From contig CM017563.1 in NCBI GenBank assembly GCA_007844125.1, positions 25,195,694 to 25,259,693 on the forward strand: a stretch of 64,000 bases of DNA, in the 5' to 3' direction. The notes beneath the pieces were generated by a model. It did no database searches and had not been told where the DNA came from. It saw only the letters and a list, made by a program, of their open reading frames with translations. Source of the stretch: Sinonovacula constricta (lineage: Eukaryota; Mollusca; Bivalvia; Cardiida; Solecurtidae). Numbering within the stretch: the stretch's first letter is position 1; each line of letters opens with the position of its first letter. Both the position numbers and the translations under genes were made by a program. This document shows positions 29,901-35,100 of this stretch, one piece after another.

Positions 29901-31859
29901 ATGTGCTGTAGCCACTGACAGACATGTGCTGCCATCACAATGACAACAATGTGCTGTCACCACTGACAGACATACGCTGCCATTACAATGACAACAATGT
30001 GCTGTCACCATGGACAAACATGTACTGCCATCACAATGACAACAATGTGCTGTCACCACTGACAGACATGTGCTGCCATCACAATGATATAAATGTGCTG
30101 TCACCAAAGACAAACATGTACTGCCATCACAATGACAACAATGTGCTGTTGCCACTGACAGACATGTGCTGCAGTCACAATGACAACAATGTGCTGTCAC
30201 CACAGACAGACATGTGCTGCCATCGCAATTATAACAATGTGCTGTCACCACAGACAGACATGTGCTGCCATCATAATGACAACAATGTGTTGTCACCACA
30301 GACAGACATGCGCTGCCATCACAATTATAACAATGTGCTGTCACCCGACAGATATGTTCTGCCGCCGCAATGACAACAATGTGCTGTCACCACAGACAGG
30401 CATGTGCTGCTATCACAATGACAACAATGTGCAGCCACCACTGACAGAGACTGTGACCACAATGTGCTGCAGTATCTGTAACAACAATGTGCTGCAGTAT
30501 CTGTAACAACAATGTGCTGCTAGTATCTGTAACAACAATGTGCTGCAGTATCTGTAACAACAATGTTCTGAAGTAGCTGTGACAACGACTGAAATCAATA
30601 TGCTGTTATCACTGTCACAACACAGACATGGCATATAACCTAGTACAAATATCCAGCAACAAGTCACACATCACTAATAATTTCAAATCTATGTTAGCTC
30701 TTAACCTGCTAAGCATGTAATGATCAGGTTGACTGATCTGGGTCTGCACTATTGCTATTTGCTTTTGGAGGGGGAGGAGTAACTAAATGACAGGTAAGAA
30801 TATTTTGTCTTCTACTTTGTGTTGATATTTTCTTTTGGCATACTGGTTACACAAGCATCTGAATTAAAAAAAATCATTATAATACAACACTCTGATGGAA
30901 GTTATAGTGCCATTTAAAAATAAAAGGCTTAAGGCCATTCTTAGTTATAAACTGCATACCAAGCAATATTAAAATAAATCTTTTAATGTTTTTTGAAATC
31001 CAAATTAAACTAAACTAAAATAATTGTGCAAATGTATGTCTATTTGAAAGATTTCTAAGCTGCTAAAAGTTATTTCTGATTATAATTTTAAAATGCATGG
31101 ATTTGTTTTTAGTTTAAGTAAAACAATGAATGAATGATATTGTGAGGCCTAATGATCTATTGAGTGTCATGGTGTTAAGTCAACAATGCAGTAACTGTTA
31201 TATTGAATTGAAAATCAACATCACACACTTGGAACTAATTAATATGTAGGCGATTCTTTGTTTTGATATTGCACTATTGATTAATTTGAATAATCCCCGA
31301 ACTGTTGTAACTATTCTGTCAAACAGTAAGATTAATATGAACAAGAAATATTTCATTATTACATGGCAGCAGTTTTTAGCAAAAGATTGAGTGATTTAAA
31401 TATTTTTTCAAAACGAAAAAACTTATGTGTACAAATGACAATTAATATGTTAAAAAATAAATACATATTTCAATTATAAGTTAAAAATAATACACACAAA
31501 TATGTACAATTCCACAAAATATAAAATAAAAGACAAACCGGTGGATTCCATCCACTCCATTTTATATAATCCTTCAGGAATAAACAGCTGTCACACAGCA
31601 CAAGTGATGACAGGCCGATAAGATCATTACAACTATTTCAGGCTCAAAATTAGGTCAACGAAAAAGCCTGCTTCGACGTGATGGGAATGTGTATTGACAG
31701 TCAAATAATCTGTCTATTCAAGACTATTCTTTGTAAAAAGCATGTTCTTACAAGCCCTAACAACATGAATGGTAACAAGTGAACCACGACCACTGTCCTT
31801 TAAATTATGCATGGGATTATGTTCTTCCATGTAAAATAATTACTTACATTGTTTTCCAT
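547..31859 (-). CDS. CEP63: CEP63/DEUP1-family centrosomal coiled-coil protein (whole gene, 19 core exons)
   Basis: CEP63 and its vertebrate paralogue DEUP1 are coiled-coil scaffolds that recruit CEP152 and promote centriole (CEP63) or deuterosome (DEUP1) assembly. Nineteen exons join with consistent phases into 2373 nt including the stop (about 790 aa; human CEP63 is about 700). Recognisable blocks: TASCEQELQDLMKQIDKLVA near residue 71 (human has a close SCEAELQELMKQID block), SKDWE then LEAQRKALSDK near residues 212-240, LRLENRHL near 540, SENQSLRDE near 584, and a C-terminal EKFFIEEQ...DSHIEQL block resembling the human C-terminus. Nearly every exon is rich in E, K, Q and L, as expected for a long coiled coil. 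Most exons are phase 0. Whether this is a pre-duplication CEP63/DEUP1 gene or a CEP63 orthologue cannot be settled here. Exon 1, exon 2 and the optional small exons are the least certain parts. Confidence 0.9.
1079..1215 (-). CDS. CEP63: CEP63 exon 18, acidic segment (137 nt)
   Basis: Acceptor CCTGCAG, donor GTATGC. Codes VYIRPGQVLYEDDDEVMYV, then a very acidic stretch (GDEQDFHDDEDDDLQ). Entered in phase 1 and left in phase 0. The serine-rich linker of vertebrate CEP63 is not evident. Confidence 0.85.
1526..2018. mobile_element. TTAA-flanked MITE copy 1
   Basis: Starts TTAA-AGGTGGTATCC and ends GGATACTTCCT-TTAA, an imperfect terminal inverted repeat flanked by TTAA on both sides. Its interior (gcatggctcagacaggaaat and neighbouring words) recurs in the copies at 35.4, 38.0 and 53.3 kb. 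TTAA duplication is typical of piggyBac-type transposition. The internal open frame has no recognisable protein. Confidence 0.75.
2332..2489 (-). CDS. CEP63: CEP63 exon 17 (158 nt)
   Basis: Acceptor ATTTGTAG, donor GTAAGT. Codes RLQEIEEDSSRRVSMLQDRL through RLEDDLERERGNS and ends in phase 1. The low end borders the intron; the 54-bp minisatellite begins about 75 bp upstream of the acceptor. Confidence 0.88.
2565..4212. repeat. 54-bp minisatellite, about 30 copies
   Basis: Unit reads (plus strand) ATGGAAGATGCAGACAGGAC, then CTTGCATCCACACAGTKTGAGG and CTRCCTTTTCCC. Copies differ at few positions (gac/ggg/atg-acc, cag-tgt/ttg, ccc/cac). Because 54 is a multiple of three, several frames stay open through most of the array; these are not genes. 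Two copies share the same 10-bp deletion. Lies in the intron between CEP63 exons 16 and 17. Confidence 0.97.
4380..4705. repeat. 41-bp tandem repeat with CCAAT boxes
   Basis: Unit includes ACCAATCAGCTGCAATGTAA followed by CATAATACCACAAACAAAAGG. Four near-identical copies (4455-4600) lie between more degraded ones on both sides, perhaps starting at about 4325. CCAAT cores sit at 4456, 4497, 4538 and 4579, exactly 41 bp apart. Confidence 0.9.
4723..4865 (-). CDS. CEP63: CEP63 exon 16 (143 nt)
   Basis: Acceptor TGCCACCAG, donor GTGAG. Codes SENQSLRDEMSRMQQEISV through SEKLKMED and ends in phase 2. SENQ-x-L matches the human SENQQLQ motif. Confidence 0.9.
5398..6012. repeat. 20-bp tandem repeat with embedded (CA)n
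   Basis: Unit ATATACACATGGACATATCT, roughly 27 copies with variants, interrupted at about 5897-5963 by a (CA)n tract. Lies in the intron between CEP63 exons 15 and 16. Open frames across it are artefacts. Confidence 0.95.
7094..7249 (-). CDS. CEP63: CEP63 exon 15, LENRHL block (156 nt, phase 0-0)
   Basis: Acceptor TGTTTCCAG, donor GTAAGG. Codes LANAQIDALRLENRHLRQT through DTYQQSLKSLE. LENRHL is identical to human CEP63 as I recall it. Confidence 0.94.
7783..7905 (-). CDS. CEP63: CEP63 exon 14 (123 nt, phase 0-0)
   Basis: Acceptor TGTGCACAG, donor GTATAA. Codes VTTELHEKSSSVGTLGEKT then EMEQQLQSEMEECERQKAEL; the order TxELHxx, DMEKRLRAEM-like is shared with human CEP63. Confidence 0.92.
8442..8576 (-). 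CDS. CEP63: CEP63 exon 13 (135 nt, phase 0-0)
   Basis: Acceptor GTCTGTAG, donor GTAAC. Codes RADVGRLEEELSSVKSQL through HRAELDGMKDKLKE. Confidence 0.9.
10747..10773 (-). CDS. CEP63: Candidate CEP63 micro-exon (27 nt)
   Basis: On the minus strand a pyrimidine-rich tract ending TTATTGTAG is followed by nine codons (ELLRDILRM) and a GTAATT donor. Phase 0-0, so inclusion between exons 12 and 13 keeps the frame. It is short enough to occur by chance. Confidence 0.45.
12103..12388 (-). mobile_element. tRNA-derived SINE, family C
   Basis: The minus strand begins GGCCACAATAGCTCAAGTGG, a clean A-box/D-arm, with a B-box GGGTTCATACCCC about 35 bases on, then a non-tRNA body and a conserved tail with CATTATAGCACAGGGGCACT on the plus strand. 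The acceptor arms do not pair as in a functional tRNA, so this is a SINE head. The tail recurs at 24713-24830. Confidence 0.8.
12605..12716 (-). CDS. CEP63: CEP63 exon 12 (112 nt)
   Basis: Acceptor TGTATGCAG, donor GTAAGT. Codes LSMRTEEVLRKEHGQMEEEL and DCQHLSKKLQQS; the last part recalls the human TCKQLSQEL motif. Ends in phase 0. Confidence 0.9.
13622..13708 (-). CDS. CEP63: CEP63 exon 11 (87 nt)
   Basis: Acceptor TATGTACAG, donor GTGGGT. Codes SLTDTKTLTENDQLTKLRE and ends in phase 2 (AG), joining exon 12 to make Arg. Confidence 0.9.
14250..14395 (-). CDS. CEP63: CEP63 exon 10 (146 nt)
   Basis: Acceptor TTTATTCCAG, donor GTAGGT. Codes KAEELNTILRAELDAREGF through QQIAEKDKVI and ends in phase 2; exon 11 supplies the last base of a Lys codon. 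Confidence 0.9.
14845..14964 (-). CDS. CEP63: CEP63 exon 9 (120 nt, phase 0-0)
   Basis: Acceptor GATTCCCAG, donor GTAGG. Codes 40 residues, NNKVDKLKSSLDEAMKSHKK through LLADLKKATTQAR. Continuous coiled coil. Confidence 0.9.
15526..15660 (-). CDS. CEP63: CEP63 exon 8 (135 nt, phase 0-0)
   Basis: Acceptor CCGTAG, donor GTAAC. Codes 45 residues including QAQLDRRREILDSTELS and IAQLESKLN, the counterpart of the human AQLVNRKQKLES region followed by a HLSSKLE-like motif. Confidence 0.92.
17104..17372 (-). mobile_element. SINE family B copy
   Basis: Reverse orientation. Contains TTTATTGGGTTTATCATCCC at its 3' end, the conserved CCAACAGTATTTCAGTGATC and ATTAGCAAGGGAGCTAAACC body words, and a tRNA-like head ending near 17371. 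Same family as copies at 21.8, 25.5, 34.4, 35.1, 36.0 and 36.4 kb. Confidence 0.82.
17577..17636 (-). CDS. CEP63: Candidate CEP63 small exon (60 nt)
   Basis: Acceptor TTGTCTAG, donor GTGAAT, phase 0-0 with no stop. Codes 20 residues starting QQLDLQLSMTEQCLS. Like exon 8, it begins CAACAA directly after the acceptor. It may be a cassette exon or a chance open segment. Confidence 0.5.
18007..18378. repeat. 42-bp minisatellite, about 9 copies
   Basis: Unit TTCAAAGAGATAGCAAGCTA followed by TATCTAGCACACTTTCCACCCA. Period 42 keeps a minus-strand frame open (repeat ESVLDIACYVFEWV), which is an artefact. Intron between the candidate exon at 17.6 kb and exon 7. Confidence 0.96.
18656..18741. mobile_element. 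86-bp MITE with pogo/Tigger-like ends
   Basis: Terminal inverted repeats CAGTAAAACCTTGCTAAGAG and CCTTTAGCGAGGTTTTACTG pair almost fully. The left flank is TA and the right flank CA. TIRs beginning CAGTAAAACCTCGCTAA are typical of pogo/Tigger MITEs. Confidence 0.65.
19463..19525 (-). CDS. CEP63: Candidate CEP63 cassette exon (63 nt) duplicating the 3' part of exon 7
   Basis: Acceptor ACTACATAG, donor GTTTGT, phase 0-0. Codes 21 residues, LQFDELEKHRQSLLDKCEIV plus Q. By eye it matches the end of exon 7 (LEAQRKALSDKCEFVQ) at about 11 of 21 positions, including the D-K-C-E and V-Q ends. It could be an added or mutually exclusive exon. A length of 21 residues keeps the heptad register. No transcript evidence is available here. 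Confidence 0.65.
21576..21784. mobile_element. 209-bp MITE with hAT-like ends
   Basis: Begins CAGGGTTGTCACTAG and ends CTAATGACAACCCTG, forming 15-bp inverted repeats. TAAACC occurs at both flanks and may be part of the target duplication. The GC-richer centre has a short inverted motif (aatcggccgcc). Confidence 0.65.
21811..22121 (-). mobile_element. SINE family B copy
   Basis: Reverse-oriented full-length copy, directly after the 209-bp MITE. Has the GGGTTTATCGTCCCACCAAC tail, the TGCTTGAGCATTAGCAAGGG body word and a head with a degraded B-box (gaatcaaaccc). Confidence 0.82.
22757..22870 (-). CDS. CEP63: CEP63 exon 7 (114 nt, phase 0-0)
   Basis: Acceptor ATCGTCAG, donor GTGAG. Codes EYRSRSKDWEIERR, then ENLEAQRKALSDKCEFVQ. 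LEAQRKAL is identical to the human CEP63 segment as I recall it. The last 21 residues are echoed by the small exon at 19463-19525. Confidence 0.95.
24134..24277 (-). CDS. CEP63: CEP63 exon 6 (144 nt, phase 0-0)
   Basis: Acceptor TGTTGTAG, donor GTCAGT. Codes 48 residues, LQNLKREYERVQKRYLKQKK through VDRLTKRCE, a highly charged helix that corresponds to the KRSYEKLQKKQ and IERLTAKIE region of CEP63. Confidence 0.92.
24713..24830 (-). mobile_element. SINE family C, 3' fragment
   Basis: Shares the tail of the 12.1-kb element (tttctatcattatagcacaa and the following gggcacttacgaggtgc) but lacks the tRNA-like head. In the CEP63 intron between exons 5 and 6. Confidence 0.7.
25536..25632 (-). mobile_element. 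SINE family B, 5' fragment
   Basis: Only the tRNA-like head and the first body segment remain: plus-strand CGCTACCATTTTAATGACTT, then GTATGTCGCTGCCCAGGATC and a B-box complement GGATCGAACCC. Confidence 0.75.
25761..25856 (-). CDS. CEP63: CEP63 exon 5 (96 nt, phase 0-0)
   Basis: Acceptor TTTGCAG, donor GTAAG. Codes 32 residues beginning IGQLRVQYDSSEKKQ and ending SLSKLQTE. Length and position match the human stretch between THKE and LGILKRSYEKL. Confidence 0.92.
26232..26405 (-). mobile_element. SINE family A copy
   Basis: Reverse orientation. Shares GCGATGTCCAGCTGTTCAGG, GGTGGAGGAAGACC, GGGTAGAACCACAGGC and CACCGCAGGTCAGCTGG with the 51.5-kb copy, and ends in a B-box complement (ggactcaaaccc). 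Intron between CEP63 exons 4 and 5. Confidence 0.75.
26497..26686 (-). CDS. CEP63: CEP63 exon 4, family-defining N-terminal block
   Basis: Acceptor CTTGTAG, donor GTGAGG, 190 nt. Codes the segment that best identifies the family: VLTASCEQELQDLMKQID, followed by VAEKKRDWERQ and LNIREKE, ending EQKHKE. The human counterpart has the same order (LTSCEAELQELMKQID, HKKSEWE, LKIREQE, THKE) as I recall it. Confidence 0.95.
26795..27480. repeat. 27-bp tandem repeat, about 25 copies, variable
   Basis: Unit GTAACTTTCATTGAAAGTGTGCAGTCT with many substitutions and indels. It lies between CEP63 exons 4 and 3. The period is a multiple of three, so a minus-strand frame (repeat TLSMKVTDS) stays open by chance. 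Confidence 0.92.
27612..27741 (-). CDS. CEP63: CEP63 exon 3 (130 nt)
   Basis: Acceptor TTCTGTTGCAG, donor GTGAGT. Codes CREVYKKIIDVLSKSSEG, then RKKKMDRDSLQ and GMWTELQREN; it ends in phase 2 and the last codon is completed by exon 4. The first part of this exon, with its acceptor, is duplicated in the upstream intron (27955-28028) and appears to have seeded the 40-bp minisatellite at 27990-29010. An internal in-frame ATG (27673) is another possible start. Confidence 0.8.
27955..29010. repeat. 40/41-bp minisatellite seeded by CEP63 exon 3 edge, about 25 copies
   Basis: Unit TCAGCAACAGAAGATTTTAA followed by TGGCATATAACTTCCCCCAT; the alternate form has CTTCTCCACAT. The first segment (27955-28028) aligns over about 75 bp with the start of exon 3 plus its splice acceptor (27690-27765). 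The array proper runs from about 27990 to 29010. In all visible copies the AG of the original acceptor is TG or TA on the minus strand. Confidence 0.93.
29640..30460. repeat. 48-bp minisatellite, about 17 copies
   Basis: Unit TGCTGCCATCACAATGACAA followed by CAATGTGCTGTCACCACTGACAGACATG. Frames stay open on both strands because 48 is a multiple of three. Lies in the long intron between CEP63 exons 2 and 3. Confidence 0.96.
30461..30575. repeat. 24/25-bp tandem repeat next to the 48-bp array
   Basis: Four to five copies of TGCTGCAGTATCTGTAACAA-CAATG. It shares the CAACAATGTGCTG core with the neighbouring 48-bp unit, of which it is about half, so it is probably derived from it. Confidence 0.88.
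31539..31587 (-). CDS. CEP63: CEP63 exon 2 (49 nt)
   Basis: The acceptor follows GTGTGACAG and the donor is GTTTGT. From phase 0 it codes LFIPEGLYKMEWMEST and leaves one base (G), which completes the GAA codon at the start of exon 3. If exon 1 is wrong, the internal ATG at 31560 is an alternative start in the same frame. Confidence 0.55.
31848..31859 (-). CDS. CEP63: CEP63 exon 1 (start codon; codes MENN)
   Basis: The minus strand reads an ATG with A at -3 and G at +4, four codons, then a perfect GTAAGT donor. It ends in phase 0 and joins the exon at 31539-31587 without a stop. The 5' UTR extends to the right into the shared promoter with COMMD2. Chosen because it is the only ATG upstream that joins in frame to the downstream exons. 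Inference from splice signals only. Confidence 0.55.
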
Positions 31860-32121
31860 GATTTTAATAAATGCTGCAAGAAGAAATTATTCACGTTAAG
31901 TTTGTTTACTTTTTGACTTCCAATGAAACGAAAGTTGCCGCTATCATTGGCGATTGGACGGTGTTCTCAAAATTACTGTCAAGAAATCGTACCCTAGAGG
32001 CGGAATTAAAGAATCTACCAGTCCAAAAACGAACCGCCCCAACTTCCGGTTGTCAGCTCCAGTGTATAAGTTTCATAAAGATTTCAACAATTCTGAAAAG
32101 ATTTTACAATATTCCACCAAA
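31860..32121. promoter_or_regulatory. Bidirectional promoter, CEP63 (-) / COMMD2 (+)
   Basis: The start codons of the two genes face apart with only 262 bases between them. Inside are two inverted CCAAT boxes (ATTGG at 31946-31950 and 31953-31957), an ETS-type ACTTCCGG at 32042-32049 and a GC-box-like ACCGCCCC just before it. No convincing TATA box is present on either strand. CCAAT plus ETS sites are common in housekeeping bidirectional promoters; activity here is inferred. Confidence 0.75.
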
Positions 32122-32188
32122 ATGTTGTTAATGTTTGATGAGAAACATAAGACACATTTGTCTTTTTTGACAAGCATTGATCAAACAG
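32122..32188 (+). CDS. COMMD2: COMMD2 exon 1
   Basis: The ATG is preceded by CCAAA. Codes MLLMFDEKHKTHLSFLTSID plus QT and one base, donor GTATAT. The start fits the human N-terminus (MLLELSEEHKEHLAFL). Confidence 0.95.
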
Positions 32189-35100
32189 GTATATTAGCGT
32201 CTTAAATACAAATATTATGAGATTTCGCGACATTGTCTCAAGAAACTAATATACTTATATGCGCCCATTGCTTTTTGTCAAGCAACATTAAACATCTAGT
32301 GGCATATAACTTCACAAAACGGTAGCAAATTTTATTATCGGACAATACCCATTATACTGAATACTCCCACCCCTAAGCTGTTTGTCTAGGTATTCCAGTT
32401 GATAGTTTACCTGACTCATGAACAGGAGGTTATGTGTTTGATCCCTGGCCATGTTTACAGGATAGGATTTTTACTGATCGGTCTAAAGTAAATCTGAGAG
32501 GAGCAAATAATCCTGTCCCTAATGGGGATTAGAACCCTGGACCTTCAGATCAGTAGGCTGACACTCAACCACGTCGCTAAAGGGTTATCCCAACAGCAAG
32601 GCTGTTGGAAGTGCCTATATGCACCAACTCCTCCCCTTTTACTTTTTCTGGCCCCAAGCCCATCTCAGGACAGCCACACCAGGCTTCCGTTTATTTCTGA
32701 CACCATTAAAGTAAATCTGAGAGGAGAAAATAATCCTGTCCCTAACGGGGATTCAAACCTGGGACCTTCAGATCAGCAGGCTGACACTCAACCATGTTGC
32801 TTACGGGTTAACCCAACAGCAAGGCTGTTGGAAGTGCCTATATGCACCACAGGTCAATTTTTAAATGATTTTCTTCCATTATAAGCATATGCAAATATTG
32901 TTTACACTTCACTGGAAATCAACTCTGATGTTGCTTGCTGTTTAGTACAGATCTTAGGAGTATTAAACAATGTGTTTTATTGAAAAATATCCCAAGACTT
33001 GAAGCTGCTAAAGATTTTTAACATAAATGAAATATATTATGCTGATGGAAGGTACATTTCATATCAATAAAAAAGAAAAATTAAAATATAATACTTGGCC
33101 TGTGAAAATGGCATGTTCACAGTGAACATGGCCCGGTAACTGTAGTACTCAAAACTGAAAATCAAATGATTACTTGTGCTTAAACTTTTATTAGAAATTA
33201 TTGATATCCCTACAATTTTTCCTTTATTTAGCATATGCATGAATTAAATAAAATGACGCTTCTATACTTGAAGTGATAAAAAAGCAATGCATGGCATAAC
33301 TGATACCTTAAACATTAGTTATAGTATTTATAAATTATGGATGTCGATCTTTTGAAATATTGATATCATCAATATGCAAATAGGTAAACTAGAATCAAAG
33401 GCAGACATCTAAATTACCTTTGAAGTATTGGTTCTGCAATGCGATATGATAATGAACATAACATTAAAAGTGACAAAATGGTTCAAAAGTAAAATTTAAG
33501 TTCTACATAGCTTACTTTAAATAATGACTAATAGTACAAGAAAGTTTTTTTTTTATTGTAAATTTCCAATTATAAGAGCTCATTTGACCACATTGTCACT
33601 TTTGGTTGTTGTTGTTTTTTCAGTAAAGAACTATTGTATTGAAGTTTGTATCATTCATTTTCTTCAATTTTCAGTTCTCCAAGAATTCTGTAAGATAAGT
33701 ATGGATTTCATCAAGAAAGGGGCCAACCCTAAAGTATATGACAGTGCTGCAAGTAAGTATATGCCAGAAACATGTTCACATTGCCTGATGATAATATTTT
33801 AACTGTACCACTTGAAAAGATCTGGAAGATTGAACAAACAATACAAACATTGGGTATCAAAATTTAGCAGCTTCAGCATTTTAAATATTATGTAAATCAA
33901 TGAATAATTTAGAATATATTAATATTTTGGGATAATTGCAAACTGATCACTACCAGTTATTAATTCCAGAGAAACTTGGTGTGACATCCGAGTCAGTCCA
34001 GCAGGGTGTTGAGGGACTAATGTACTTGCTGACAGAGAGTTCTAAACTCATGGTTGGTAGCAAAGTCATCCTCTTAGATATCTATCTTCACATTTCTGCT
34101 GTTTTTTTCTAACCTTTCTGCTCTTATGTTCTATTTATGTTCACATTTCTGCAGTTATTACCTATCTCTTTTCACATTTCTGCTGTTATTTTCTATCTCT
34201 GTTCACATTTTCTGTCAGTAGAAAAAGTATCATGTATGGAGCTTTTCCAGCTTATCAGCACTGCCTCAGTAGGTCTTTTTCAAGTAATGAAAACAGACAA
34301 CTATGTCATGTCATAATAATTATGTCTGTGAGATGACTAAAATTGTTCAAATATCAGTTAACAAGTTCCAAACTTATCGTATATACTTCCTAACTCATAT
34401 TGCTAACTTCATATATAATGTACTGGTATGAGATTCCTCGGGTTCGATCCTGGGCCGTGACATACCAAAGCCATTAAAAATGGTAGTGGTATAGCTCCCT
34501 TGCTAACATTTAAGCACATATAAGGGTAGTTCCACAGCTGGTTGACCTGGTGTCAGGATAATGTTACTGGGTTTGGTATCATGCCAGATAGTCTTGGCAT
34601 GCTTAACACAGTGAAGGCAGCACTATATCTGCTTCAAGAGGACACCGTCTCCAGATAACTAAAATACTCTTGGTGGGATGATAAACCCAATAAACATATA
34701 AACCAGCTGTGTGTTTTTTTTTCTTTCTTTTTTATGAAGTGAAATTATATTTTCAGATCAATGAAATAGATTTCCAGGACTCTATCATGACCCTGGGCTT
34801 CCCGGAAGATCTGCGGAGATCCCTGCTAGAGTTGTACCTTCAACACCGAATGGAAGTAAGGTCTATCCTGAATCAGATGTCCCTGGAGCTACCTCACTAT
34901 CATAACCTTGAGTGGCGGTGTGATGTAGAGGTAACACTGTTACTCTTCAGTTGCTGTATTGTTTTCTTTATACTTTAAGCTGTGGCAGATGTTCACCACC
35001 ATATGAGTTACATTTGTTATAAAAAAAATCATCACATTTTTGTGAAAAGTTTTGTGGTTTTCTTGGTATTTAACTAGTATCACAAAAAAATGTTCAAATG

